64,000 bases of DNA from positions 24,784 to 88,783 of the forward strand of contig JAJCXR010000066.1 of NCBI GenBank assembly GCA_029263315.1, read 5' to 3'. Under the pieces are notes generated by a model, which saw nothing but the letters and a program-made list of their open reading frames with translations, was not told the origin of the DNA and searched no databases. The translations under genes were made by a program, and so were the position numbers. This document shows positions 33,625 to 42,739 of this stretch, piece by piece (within the stretch, counting starts at the first letter, position 1; each line of letters opens with the position of its first letter). Source of the DNA: Acidobacteriota bacterium (GTDB taxonomy: Bacteria > Acidobacteriota > Thermoanaerobaculia > Multivoradales > J023).

Positions 33625-34541
33625 CACGTCAGGGTCTGCGATGCCATGGCGGCGGGCCGCCGCGACCAAAAGGTGGCCAAGGAGAGCCCCGACACCAAAT
33701 GCCAGACACCCCACCAGGCGGCGACGATGGCCATACCCCCCAGGCCGTCGAAGAAGTCGAAGATCAGGATCAAGCCCAGGGCCGAGTTCTGGATCCCCAC
33801 CTCGAAGGTGACGGCGCGGCGCGCCGCTTCGCCGAGACGGATCCAGCGCGCCACCAGATAGCCACCGCCCATGGCGACGCCATTGTGGAGCAAGACGAGC
33901 CCCGCCACGACGCCGATATAGCGCTGGAAATATTCCAGGTTGGCCAGCAAGGCCACGATCACAAAGCCGACAAAGAAGGCCAGAGAGAGAAAGCGCATCG
34001 GCCGTCGAGCCCGGGCGGCCAACTCCGGGAAGCGATGCGCCATGCCCATGCCCAAGAGGATCGGCAGGAGGAGGATGGTGGTGATGGTCAGCAAGAGGTC
34101 CAGCGGGCTGAGGGCCACTTGCCGCAGCAACTCGGCGGTGGGTCCGTAGAGGCCACCCCAGAAGGCCAGGTTGAGTGGCGTCATGAGGGCCGCTGCCAGG
34201 GTGGAGACCGCCGACAAGGATACCGAGAGGGCGGTGTCGCCACGGCCGAAGTGGGTGAGGAAGTTCGACATCGTGCCGCCGGGGCACGAGGCCACCAGGA
34301 TCATGCCCAAGGCCATGCTGGGGTGGGGTTGCAGTAATCTGACCAAGACGAAAGTGAGGGCCGGCAAGAGGAAAAACTGAGCCCCGAGGCCGACGACGGC
34401 GGCCCGACCATCGGCTGCGATGCGTTTGAAGTCTTCGCTCTTGATGTCGAGGGCGACGCCGAACATGATCAAGCCGATGATCCCGTTGAGCACCATCAAA
34501 CCGGTGCTGCTGAAGTGCAGTTGGATCTGGTCGACGTCCAT
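33624..34541 (-). CDS. Bile acid:sodium symporter family (BASS) transporter
   Basis: Membrane protein of 305 aa with nine to ten helices. Family features are GLIMFGVALDIKSEDFKR in the first repeat, ASCPGGTMSNFLTHFGRGD in the substrate/sodium site, and EVGIQNSALGLILIF in the second repeat. It likely imports an organic acid with sodium. Start ATG 34541 gives a normal BASS N-terminus; the frame is open upstream to 34682, but that overlaps the monooxygenase gene. It lies 29 bp after the monooxygenase gene and overlaps the epimerase gene by one base. Confidence 0.92.
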   Translation of the reverse strand: MDVDQIQLHFSSTGLMVLNGIIGLIMFGVALDIKSEDFKRIAADGRAAVVGLGAQFFLLPALTFVLVRLLQPHPSMALGMILVASCPGGTMSNFLTHFGRGDTALSVSLSAVSTLAAALMTPLNLAFWGGLYGPTAELLRQVALSPLDLLLTITTILLLPILLGMGMAHRFPELAARARRPMRFLSLAFFVGFVIVALLANLEYFQRYIGVVAGLVLLHNGVAMGGGYLVARWIRLGEAARRAVTFEVGIQNSALGLILIFDFFDGLGGMAIVAAWWGVWHLVSGLSLATFWSRRPAAMASQTLT

Positions 34542-34570
34542 CGGTGCGCCTAGCGTAGGAGCTTCAGCGG

Positions 34571-35890
34571 TCAGCCTCGAGCAGCGGACCGCGCCAGCTG
34601 TCGGATGTGACGGCGCACCGTATTGCGGTAGGTGTCCTTGTGAACGTAGTAGGCCATGCGATCGAGGGCTAGATATTGCCAACCGCCGCGCATGTCGGGG
34701 AAGGGTTCCCGCTTCAGTCGGTACAAGCGCTCGGCGGCCGACGAGCCGCGATCCCGTCCGGCGATGTAGCGCGCCACCAGGTCCGCTTGCTCGTACCGTC
34801 CTTGCCAGCCCAGGCCAGCCGCCTCCACCATGCCCATGACGAAGATGTCGTCCCGCTCGGGATGTAAGCAGTTGAGATAGAGATGGGGCGCGGCGCCCTT
34901 CCAGTTGAGCTCTTGGGAATCGATGAACGGATAGTGCAACTTGTAGCCGGTGGCCAAGAGGACGAGATCGTAGTCCTCTTGGGTGCCGTCCTCGAAATGC
35001 ACCGTCGGGCCGTCGAAGCGGGCCACATTGGCTCGGACATCCAGATCCCCATGGCCCAGGTGGTAAAGCACCAGGCTGTTGACGATGGGATGACTTTCGT
35101 AGAGGGCATGGTCGGGTTTAGGAAATCCCAAGCGCCCCGGATCGCCGGTGAACCAGCGCAGCAGGATGGAATCGAGCCGTTGCTTGACGGCCCGCGGCAG
35201 CTTGAGCCGTCCACCGATGGTGTCGGCTGGCCGTCCAAAGACGTATTTGGGCACAAAGTGGTAACCACGGCGGACACTGAGTGAGACCTTGCGGGCCCGT
35301 TGCACGGCGTCGACGGCGATGTCGCAGCCGCTGTTGCCCGCCCCCACCACCAAAACCCGTTTACCTTCGAAAATCGAGGCGGATTTATAGGCCGCCGAGT
35401 GCAGCAGCTGGCCCTCGAAATGGCCTTCGAAGGACGGAAGGTTGGGTTCTGACAGGGTACCGTTGGCCAGCAAGACACCGCGAAACAGCTCTTGCTGGCG
35501 TTTCTCTCCGCAGCGGCTGGTCAGCAACCAGCCGTCGCTTCGGCGTTCGATGGCCAGCACTTCGGTTTGGAAACGGTAGGTGTCCCGGAGCTCGAAGTGG
35601 CGGGCGAAGTGGCGGAAGTATTCCCGCAGCTGCCGATGGCTCGGGTAGTCGGCCACCGAGTCCGCCATCGGAAATTCCTCGATCTCGGTCATCTTCTTGG
35701 AAGAGATCAAGTGTGCCGACTCATAGACGGTGCTGTGGGGGTTGTCGATATCCCACAGCCCGCCGACCTCACTGTGCTGCTCAAAACCGATGAAGGGAAT
35801 GCCCTGCCTTTGCAGGTTGCGAGCCGTCACCAGGCCCGCCGGTCCGGCACCGATAAGCGCAAACGCTTTGCTACTCGGCGGTGGCGTCAT
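34571..35890 (-). CDS. Flavin-dependent monooxygenase (FMO/BVMO type)
   Basis: Protein of 439 aa with two Rossmann motifs, IGAGPAGLVTARNL for FAD and VVGAGNSGCDIA for NADPH. The FMO fingerprint FEGHFEGQLLHSAAY lies between them, followed by LLATGY. It therefore oxygenates a substrate with NADPH and O2, either at a heteroatom or by Baeyer-Villiger oxidation. Start ATG 35890 overlaps the end of the STAS gene by 20 bp and sits close behind AAGGA; a TTG at 35920 is the alternative. Operon neighbours are SDR, epimerase and BASS transporter genes, similar in content to lipid-modifying clusters such as the mycobacterial mymA region. Confidence 0.92.
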   Translation of the reverse strand: MTPPPSSKAFALIGAGPAGLVTARNLQRQGIPFIGFEQHSEVGGLWDIDNPHSTVYESAHLISSKKMTEIEEFPMADSVADYPSHRQLREYFRHFARHFELRDTYRFQTEVLAIERRSDGWLLTSRCGEKRQQELFRGVLLANGTLSEPNLPSFEGHFEGQLLHSAAYKSASIFEGKRVLVVGAGNSGCDIAVDAVQRARKVSLSVRRGYHFVPKYVFGRPADTIGGRLKLPRAVKQRLDSILLRWFTGDPGRLGFPKPDHALYESHPIVNSLVLYHLGHGDLDVRANVARFDGPTVHFEDGTQEDYDLVLLATGYKLHYPFIDSQELNWKGAAPHLYLNCLHPERDDIFVMGMVEAAGLGWQGRYEQADLVARYIAGRDRGSSAAERLYRLKREPFPDMRGGWQYLALDRMAYYVHKDTYRNTVRRHIRQLARSAARG

Positions 35891-36251
35891 CTTCCTTGGG
35901 GGGTGCCGCCGCCTGATCAAAGGCGGCCAGCGCCTCGCTCTCGGTGTAGTAAATGTCGAGCAGAGGCAGAAGCTGGCTCAGGGCGAGGATGTCCAACACC
36001 TGCCCCTTGACGTGCAACAGCTTGATTTCCGACGAAAAGCGTTCTGCCAGGCGGATACCCGAAACCAGCTCGCCGATGCCGGCGCTATCGATGCGACTGA
36101 TCTCCGACAGGTTGAGGACGATCTTGCGCCAATCGGAAGCCAAGAGCTCGTTGATGATTTCTTGCAGTTGCTCGGCGCCGGTTCCCGCAACCAGCCGCCC
36201 TTTAAGGTCTACGAGGATCACATCCCCGGTTTGCCGCACTTCGACGTCCAT
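35871..36251 (-). CDS. STAS-domain anti-sigma factor antagonist-like protein
   Basis: Protein of 126 aa with a single STAS domain: VILVDLKGRLVAGTGAEQL, then IVLNLSEISRIDSAGIGEL. The serine in IDSAG is at the position phosphorylated in SpoIIAA/RsbV. A short acidic tail (EDDATAE) follows. Start ATG 36251 has AGGAG 7 nt upstream. No anti-sigma kinase gene is adjacent, so its partner is encoded elsewhere. It overlaps the monooxygenase gene, implying co-expression with the lipid cluster. Confidence 0.92.
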   Translation of the reverse strand: MDVEVRQTGDVILVDLKGRLVAGTGAEQLQEIINELLASDWRKIVLNLSEISRIDSAGIGELVSGIRLAERFSSEIKLLHVKGQVLDILALSQLLPLLDIYYTESEALAAFDQAAAPPKEDDATAE

Positions 36252-36335
36252 GGTCGACTCCTGAAATGTTTCTTTGAGGCGAATTTTTGACGAGGCTTTC
36301 AAGCCTTGAGGACGGCGGATCATAGCATGCTCGTC

Positions 36336-37445
36336 TCAACCCTCCAGCTCTTCGGCGGCCAAAGAGCAGCCGCGGAGCTCTGCGCCGGTGGCTCGGCCGA
36401 GGAGTCGGAAGCCGTCGTCGTGATGCATCGCGAGATCCTGGGTCAATACGTGGACCACCGATCCGATGTTGGCCAAGTCCAGAATGGCCAGCAGGCCGGG
36501 TCGGCTCGCCTCGGAGAGGGGTTGCAAGGTCAGAGGGTCGAGCAGGTGGGCCCGCAGCCAGGGTGGGCCGACAAACGTCTCGCCGTCGCCCCCCAGCAGG
36601 CTGCGGGTGTAAAACTGGCTGGTGAGCTCGGTCATGCCGTACTCGCGTACGACCCGCTGGGCCGGGATCGCCAGGTGATCCTGCAGCCGGCGTCGCAGCT
36701 CTTCGGCGGTGGTGGAGCGCCGCCGTCCCTTGAAACCTCCGGTATCGAAAATGGCGCTGCCGGGGGGCAGGGCGCAGTGCAAGTTGGCCCCGCGCAGCGC
36801 CTCGAGCCATTGGGCGAGGGCCAAGGAGGTGGCCAAGACGAGACCGGGACGACCGTCGTGGTGACGTCTCTGGCACCAGGCGTTGGCCGCCTCGATGTCG
36901 ACTCCGGCGGGTCCGAAGGCATAGTGGCTGTCCGGGCCGCCGTGCTGCCGCATGACGTGGTCGACCATGAACCCCAGGCTGGAGTCCTCCACCCGGTGGC
37001 GAGGTGGCACCAAGGCCAAGAAGGGTTTGGCGACGGGAGCTGTCGCTTCGGCCGACGGCGGGTCCGGCGGCAGGCAGAAATCGGGAAACGAAGCGTCGAT
37101 CACCCGCCGATAGAGATCCGGGAAAGGATGGAAGTGCACGCTGCGTCGACCGCCGGTGGTACCGCTGCTGCGAAAGATCTCGCGGGGTGGAGCGATATGG
37201 AGCCGCAGGCTCTTGAAGGCGGCGACGGGAACGGCGGGGATCTGCTGCCAGGTGCCGATCGTCTCGGCGGTGATGCCGCGGCCTGCGCACAGCCGCCGAT
37301 AGGGCTCCAGGGCCGCCAGCTGAAGGCTGAAGATGTCGAGGGCCAGGGCCGTGAAAGTGGCTTCGTCCAGGTCGGAGCGTAGGGCGTCGCTGACCCTGTG
37401 GACGAGCTCGGCAACGGCATGGGGCTGGGCAGGCTCAGGACTCAT
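36336..37445 (-). CDS. LuxE-like acyl-protein synthetase/ligase
   Basis: Protein of 369 aa of the AMP-forming LuxE family. FRSSGTTGGRRS is the phosphate-binding loop, REYGMTELTSQFY the adenylate-forming signature and LATSLALAQWLEAL lies between. LuxE activates a fatty acid as acyl-AMP and passes it to a protein cysteine. The usual partner LuxC (acyl-CoA reductase) is not in the window. It is 84 bp upstream of the STAS gene on the same strand and probably heads the minus-strand run. Start ATG 37445; the long upstream open frame to 38162 lies antisense to the receptor gene. Confidence 0.85.
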   Translation of the reverse strand: MSPEPAQPHAVAELVHRVSDALRSDLDEATFTALALDIFSLQLAALEPYRRLCAGRGITAETIGTWQQIPAVPVAAFKSLRLHIAPPREIFRSSGTTGGRRSVHFHPFPDLYRRVIDASFPDFCLPPDPPSAEATAPVAKPFLALVPPRHRVEDSSLGFMVDHVMRQHGGPDSHYAFGPAGVDIEAANAWCQRRHHDGRPGLVLATSLALAQWLEALRGANLHCALPPGSAIFDTGGFKGRRRSTTAEELRRRLQDHLAIPAQRVVREYGMTELTSQFYTRSLLGGDGETFVGPPWLRAHLLDPLTLQPLSEASRPGLLAILDLANIGSVVHVLTQDLAMHHDDGFRLLGRATGAELRGCSLAAEELEG

Positions 37446-37670
37446 CTGGTTTGCTCTCTCGGTCGGACGGTGGCGCGGCCTCTGATAGGATTCAGCCGTA
37501 TTCATAGCCAGATCGTGTCTAAGGATGAGCGGCCGCCTTGATAACAGGTGGCCTGAAATATCAGGAATCGCGTGGCCCGTATCCTCTCGGTGCCATTGCC
37601 AGCCGCAGGCTGCCGCGGTCGATATTCTATGTCGGCGGTGAGCTTGGGGCGAGAAGGGTAGGGAATCGAC

Positions 37671-40250
37671 GTGGCGAAGAAAGCCGGAAGCAAGGGCGGA
37701 GCTTCGGGGTTGGGTGTTTTTCTGTTGTGTGCTGTTTTGATCCTCCTGACGGCGGGCGGCGCAGCCACCGTGACCTTGCTGCGCGGCAACGCTGCGGCCC
37801 AGCTGAGTGCCGAGGAAGCCCTGCAGCGCAGCGATCGCACATTGATTCAGCAACGGCAACAGCGGTACCAGCTGTTGCGCTACATCTCGCGCATTTTTTC
37901 GACCGATGAGCTTCTGATGTCGTACCTCACCGAGGCGACGCGGCAAGGGGATCCGGTGACCGTCCTCGACTCCATCGAGGAGTATCAGAATCTTTTGGCC
38001 TTCGAGCTGGCGGTGGTGCTCGACCGCAATGGTCGTGTCCTCACCCGCACCGATGATCGGGATGCCTCCGGCGAAGATCTCTCCACCAACCCCCTGGTGG
38101 CGGTGGCCCTGGAGGAGCGAGAAGCCTTCGGCGTTTGGCTGCAAGGGGGGAAGCTCTACCATGCGGCGGCGGTGCCTCTGGTGCGGAAGTTCGACTTGGT
38201 GGGCTACGTCATCGTCGCCTTCTCGATCAACGATTCCTTAGCCTTGCAAGTGCAGCGCTCCAGTGGTGCCGAGACCCTTTTCCTGGCCAACTCGCCGGCC
38301 CCGGAAGTGGTGGCGACCACCTTGAATCCCAGCATGTCGGAGCAGGTGGTCACCGCCCTCAGACGCTCCGGCGATGCGCTCGGCCAGGCGACGCAGAAGG
38401 GGCGACAGGTGACCGAGGTGCCCTTGGAGCTGGACGGCCGGCCCTTTTTGGCCAGTCTGCTGCCCCTCGAGGATGCGGCGGGCAATCCCCTGGGAGCCAG
38501 CGTCTCCCTGACCCCCCTCGATGCGCGACACAGCGTTTATCGCCAGATCCTGCTGGTCTTGGGGGTGCTGGCTCTGGTGTCGTTGGCCTTGGCCTCATTG
38601 TTCTCAACCTTGTTGTCACGGCGTCTCAGCAAGCCCGTCGAGACCCTCAACGCCGCCGTCGATCAGGCGGCCATGGGAAATCTCGAAGTGAGCATTCCAC
38701 CCTTGCCGGGTGCCTTTGGTGGCATGGCCGAGAACCTGACTCAGATGCTCGGCTCGATGCGCGAGAAGCTCGCTCTGGAGTATTTTGTCGGACGTCTCGT
38801 TCGGTATCTGCCGGAGCCCCCCAAGGGCTCTGCGATCGAGCAACCCAAGGCTCGGCAAGTGGCCCTCCTGGCAGTGGAGATGCGGCGTTTTGCCAATCCT
38901 AAGGTGAGCTACGATGCGGAAGAGAACATCGCCCGTCTGGGACGTGATCTGCAGCGTATTTCCAAGGTGGTGGCGACCCACCGTGGACAGGTCGGTGCGG
39001 TCTATGGACACCGTGCGTTGGCCATCTTCGAGGACGAAGGGTACGCCTTCCGCGCCCTGGCAGCGGCGGCGGAGATCACCTTGATCCTGGCGGAACGGGA
39101 GAACGTCTTCGATGAGCCGGAGCCACCGTCGGTGGCCCTGACCAGCGGCCCTGTGATCACCGGACCGGTGGTCTGGGGCGACCAACCGGCCAACGCGGTG
39201 GCCGGTGTACCGGTGCAACAACTGGAGGGTCTGATCCGTGAGGCGACTCCAGGGGAGATCTATTTCACCAAGAATTTCTACGCTGAGCTGGCGGAGACCT
39301 TCCAACGTAGCGGGGTGCAAGTGCGGGCCCAGCGCGGCATGCTCAGCCCACAGCTGCTCTTGCTCAGCGCTGCCGAAGCGGCGCAGGTCACCGGCGTCAC
39401 CCCGGCGCCGGTGGAGGTCAGCGCCGCCGAGCGGCGGAGCTTGAGCGATGTCCGTCCCGGAACGGTCCTGGGTAGCCGATTTGATGTCCTGGCGGAGATC
39501 GGGGCCGGCCGTGCCGGGCTGATCATCAAAGCCCGCGACCGGGAATATGGCGATTTGGTGACCCTGAAGATGCTCAAACCGGAGGTGGTTTCCGACAGCG
39601 CCCGCTTCGAGCGCCTGCGGGACGTCATCCGCATATCGCGCACTATTCATCATCCCAACGTCCTCCAGGTTCTGGATTTTGGTGAGGCGGACGGCATCCC
39701 CTTCATTTCCCTGGAATTCATACGTTGTCTGACCCTGCGCTTTTTGCTCAGCCAGGGCGCCGCCATTCCCCTCGTTGCTGCCTTGCGATTGACCCGCCAA
39801 ATAGGCCACGGACTTCTGGCCGGCCACCGGGAGCGTCTCTTGCATTTGGGCCTCAAGCCGGAGAACGTGCTGGTCGACAACAGTGGTGGCGTCAAGCTGA
39901 TGGACTTTGGACTGTCGTACCCGACGCCGGGGGTCACGGCGGACCTTGGAGCCCGTTACCTGGCCCCTGAGCAACTGCAGGGCGAGCCAGGGGATCAACG
40001 GATCGATATCTACAGTTTTGGGGTGGTGGTCTACGAGATGTTCACCGGGCAACCACCCATCAAGGGTGGCTCTTGGGACGAGATGCGGCAGCAGCTCGCC
40101 ATCGAGGAACCGGTTCCTCCGAGCACCTTGGTCGCTGAGATTCCACCCCTCCTCGAGCAAATCATCCTGCGATGCCTGGCCAAGGCCCCCGACCAGCGAT
40201 TCTCGACCATGGAGGAGGTGCTGCAAGCCTTGGAGGACCTGCGCCTCTGA
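37671..40250 (+). CDS. Cache-HAMP receptor with degenerate cyclase domain and pseudokinase domain
   Basis: Protein of 859 aa. Order: membrane helix (15-37), periplasmic double-Cache sensor (about 40-295), second helix (about 302-327), HAMP (about 325-380), class III nucleotide-cyclase-like domain (about 405-590) and a Ser/Thr kinase-like domain (about 597-859). In the kinase domain K633 (TLKMLKP) and DFG (D745) remain, but the catalytic loop reads HLGLKPEN (725-732) instead of HRDLKPEN, so the catalytic Asp is Gly. In the cyclase-like domain the metal Asp positions read AVEMRRFA and YGHRA, also altered. It may act as a signal-dependent scaffold or allosteric binder. Start GTG 37671 after AGGG. 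Divergent from the LuxE operon. Confidence 0.88.
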   Translation: MAKKAGSKGGASGLGVFLLCAVLILLTAGGAATVTLLRGNAAAQLSAEEALQRSDRTLIQQRQQRYQLLRYISRIFSTDELLMSYLTEATRQGDPVTVLDSIEEYQNLLAFELAVVLDRNGRVLTRTDDRDASGEDLSTNPLVAVALEEREAFGVWLQGGKLYHAAAVPLVRKFDLVGYVIVAFSINDSLALQVQRSSGAETLFLANSPAPEVVATTLNPSMSEQVVTALRRSGDALGQATQKGRQVTEVPLELDGRPFLASLLPLEDAAGNPLGASVSLTPLDARHSVYRQILLVLGVLALVSLALASLFSTLLSRRLSKPVETLNAAVDQAAMGNLEVSIPPLPGAFGGMAENLTQMLGSMREKLALEYFVGRLVRYLPEPPKGSAIEQPKARQVALLAVEMRRFANPKVSYDAEENIARLGRDLQRISKVVATHRGQVGAVYGHRALAIFEDEGYAFRALAAAAEITLILAERENVFDEPEPPSVALTSGPVITGPVVWGDQPANAVAGVPVQQLEGLIREATPGEIYFTKNFYAELAETFQRSGVQVRAQRGMLSPQLLLLSAAEAAQVTGVTPAPVEVSAAERRSLSDVRPGTVLGSRFDVLAEIGAGRAGLIIKARDREYGDLVTLKMLKPEVVSDSARFERLRDVIRISRTIHHPNVLQVLDFGEADGIPFISLEFIRCLTLRFLLSQGAAIPLVAALRLTRQIGHGLLAGHRERLLHLGLKPENVLVDNSGGVKLMDFGLSYPTPGVTADLGARYLAPEQLQGEPGDQRIDIYSFGVVVYEMFTGQPPIKGGSWDEMRQQLAIEEPVPPSTLVAEIPPLLEQIILRCLAKAPDQRFSTMEEVLQALEDLRL

Positions 40251-40343
40251 TCGGGCAGGCTCGACGGGAGATCCTGCCTCCACAGCCGGACGGCCACCGC
40301 CATGGCGTCGGCGAAGAGGCCGGTGATGGGCGGATCGCCCCCT

Positions 40344-41177
40344 TCAGGAGATCGGTAGGAGCAGGCGTTCCAGGCGGACGGCCCGTCCACTGGCGACCTC
40401 GACCTCGACGACTGCCCCCGCCAAGCGCAAATCGCGCTTGGCCACTTCCAGGGAGATGCCGCGCTGTAGCTCGAAGCGTTGCAGCACCTTTTCGGTCTTG
40501 AAGCCGATGACACCTTCGTAAGGCCCGGTCATGCCGACATCGGTGATGAAAGCGGTGCCCTTTGGCAGGATGCGATCGTCGGCGGTGGGCACATGGGTGT
40601 GGGTGCCGAAGACGGCGCTGACCCGACCATCGAGGTACATGCCCAGGGCCTGTTTCTCACTGGTGGCTTCGGCGTGAAAATCGACCAGCACCACCTTGAC
40701 GTCGTCATCGAGCTCATCGAGCAGCCGATCGGCGGTATGGAACGGCGAGTCGAGGTTTTTCATGAAAACCAACCCCTCGAGGTTGATCGTCGCCACTTTG
40801 ACGCCGCCGGCCGTCTCGCCAACATAAATGCCGTGGCCGGGGTTGCCGGCCGGGTAGTTGGCCGGGCGTAGCAGCTTGGGCTCTTTGTCCAACAAAGGCA
40901 GACCCTCGCGCTTGTCCCAGATGTGATTGCCACTGGAAAAGCAGTCGATGGGCAGGGCTGAGAGCTCCCTCAGGACATCGGGGGTGACGCCGATGCCGCC
41001 GGCCGAATTCTCCACATTGACGATGGTGTAGTCGATGCGGTGGTTTTCGATCAGCCCGTGCAGGCAGCGCTGCAAGGTCCGGCGACCGGGCTTGCCGATG
41101 ACGTCGCCGACGAACAATAGGCGGACCGTCGATGGTATTTCGTCCTCGCCGCCGACACCTTGGACCTCGGGAATCAT
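40344..41177 (-). CDS. ymdB: YmdB-family metallophosphoesterase (2',3'-cyclic nucleotide phosphodiesterase)
   Basis: Protein of 277 aa matching the TIGR00282 family. Metal-binding motifs are FVGDVIGKPG, ENSAGGIG, SSGNHIWDK, VDFHAEATSEK and THTHVPTAD. In Bacillus the orthologue is a metallophosphodiesterase affecting biofilm and motility and is encoded next to RNase Y, as here. The ATG overlaps the RNase Y stop (ATGA). The last 20 residues (AVRLERLLLPIS) extend slightly beyond the core. Confidence 0.95.
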   Translation of the reverse strand: MIPEVQGVGGEDEIPSTVRLLFVGDVIGKPGRRTLQRCLHGLIENHRIDYTIVNVENSAGGIGVTPDVLRELSALPIDCFSSGNHIWDKREGLPLLDKEPKLLRPANYPAGNPGHGIYVGETAGGVKVATINLEGLVFMKNLDSPFHTADRLLDELDDDVKVVLVDFHAEATSEKQALGMYLDGRVSAVFGTHTHVPTADDRILPKGTAFITDVGMTGPYEGVIGFKTEKVLQRFELQRGISLEVAKRDLRLAGAVVEVEVASGRAVRLERLLLPIS

Positions 41178-42739
41178 CGGGCGTACTCGATGGAGCGGGT
41201 TTCGCGAATCACCGTCACTTTGATTTCGCCGGGGTAGGTGAGCTCACTCTCCACCTTTTTGGCGACGTTGCGCGACAGCCAGATCGCCTCTTCGTCAGAA
41301 ATCTTGTTGGAGTCGACGATGACGCGCACCTCGCGGCCCGCCTGGATAGCGAAACTCTTCTGCACTCCTTTGAAACCATTGGCCATCTCTTCGAGCTTCT
41401 CCAGACGTTTGATGTAGCTTTCCAGGACTTCCCGTCGGGCTCCGGGACGTGCCGCCGAGAGGGCGTCGGAGGCGGTCACCAGGACGGCTTCGACGGTCTC
41501 GGGATCGTAATCGCCATGGTGGCATGCCATGGCATGGATGACTTTTTCCGACTCGCCATATTTGCGCAATAGATCGATGCCCAACTCCAAATGGCTGCCT
41601 TCCATCTCACGATCCACCGATTTGCCGATGTCGTGCAGCAAACCCGCCCGTTTGGCGATGTGCACGTCGACCCGCAGCTCGGAGGCCATGGTGGCCGCCA
41701 AGTAGGCCACCTCCTTGGAGTGCTTGAGCACGTTCTGGCCGTAGGAGGTGCGAAAGCGCAATTTGCCGAGGAGCTTGACCAGCTCTGGATGAAGGTCCGG
41801 AATGTTGAGCTCCAAGAGGGCCGATTCCCCCTCCTCCTGCACCCGTTGCTCGAGCTCCGACTTGACCTTTTCCACCACCTCTTCGATGCGGGCCGGGTGG
41901 ATACGGCCGTCGGCGATGAGGCGTTCAAGGGCCACCCGGGCGATCTCGCGGCGGAAGGGATCGAAGCCGGAGAGGATCACCGCTTCCGGCGTGTCGTCGA
42001 CGATCAGGTCGACCCCGGTGGCCATCTCCAGGGCGCGAATGTTGCGTCCCTCGCGTCCGATGATGCGGCCCTTCATTTCATCGCTGGGCAGCAGGACCAC
42101 CGACACCGTCGTCTCGGCGACAAAATCGGAGGCGTTGCGCTGAATGGCGTTGGCGATGATTCTCTGGGCGTGGCGGACGGCTTGCTCGCGGGCTTCGTCC
42201 TCGATGCGCTTGACCAAATGCGCCGCGTCGTTGCGGGCTTCGTTCTCCATCACCCGCACCAGCTCGTCCTTGGCTTGGTGGGCCGTCAAACCGGCCAGTT
42301 GCTCCAGCTTCTGGCGCTCTTGCTGCAGCACGACATCGAGCTCGGCCTGGCGTTCGTGGACGGATTTTTCGCGGCTGGTGAGATCCCGCTCGTGGACGGC
42401 GACTTCTTTCTCCCGACGGGCCAGCTCTTCTTGCCGTCGCTCGACGTTGTCTTCCTTCTGGGCTAGTCGTCGTTCGAGGGTTTCGAGCTCGCTGCGCCGC
42501 TTGCGCGATACTTTCTCGAATTCCGACTTTGCCTCGTGCAGGCGCTCCTTGGCCGCCAGATCCGCTTCCCGTTGGATGGTCTCGCCTTGCCGTCTGGCCT
42601 CTTCGAGGACTTTTTGAGCTTTTTGGTCGGCGTCCAGACGGGAAGTTGTCACGGCGCGGCGGACCAGGGCGAAGTAGACCTGGAAGGCGAGGACCGCAGC
42701 GAGGAGAAGCACTGCTACCAGCGGTAGGTATTCGGTCAA
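41174..42739 (-). CDS. rny: Ribonuclease Y
   Basis: Protein of 521 aa, the usual RNase Y length. N-terminal membrane helix (LPLVAVLLLAAVLAFQVYFAL), long coiled coil (about residues 35-180), KH domain with GRIIGREGRNIRALE, and HD domain with HDIGKS. It is a membrane-bound endoribonuclease that starts mRNA decay. The start is TTG 42739, preceded by GGGGGTG; no in-frame ATG lies near. It is translationally coupled to ymdB and lies downstream of the 6S RNA and zapA. Confidence 0.97.
   Translation of the reverse strand: MTEYLPLVAVLLLAAVLAFQVYFALVRRAVTTSRLDADQKAQKVLEEARRQGETIQREADLAAKERLHEAKSEFEKVSRKRRSELETLERRLAQKEDNVERRQEELARREKEVAVHERDLTSREKSVHERQAELDVVLQQERQKLEQLAGLTAHQAKDELVRVMENEARNDAAHLVKRIEDEAREQAVRHAQRIIANAIQRNASDFVAETTVSVVLLPSDEMKGRIIGREGRNIRALEMATGVDLIVDDTPEAVILSGFDPFRREIARVALERLIADGRIHPARIEEVVEKVKSELEQRVQEEGESALLELNIPDLHPELVKLLGKLRFRTSYGQNVLKHSKEVAYLAATMASELRVDVHIAKRAGLLHDIGKSVDREMEGSHLELGIDLLRKYGESEKVIHAMACHHGDYDPETVEAVLVTASDALSAARPGARREVLESYIKRLEKLEEMANGFKGVQKSFAIQAGREVRVIVDSNKISDEEAIWLSRNVAKKVESELTYPGEIKVTVIRETRSIEYAR

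Noticed and set aside
38616..40283. 555-codon minus-strand reading frame
   Set aside because: Antisense to the Cache/pseudokinase gene; no protein-like features.
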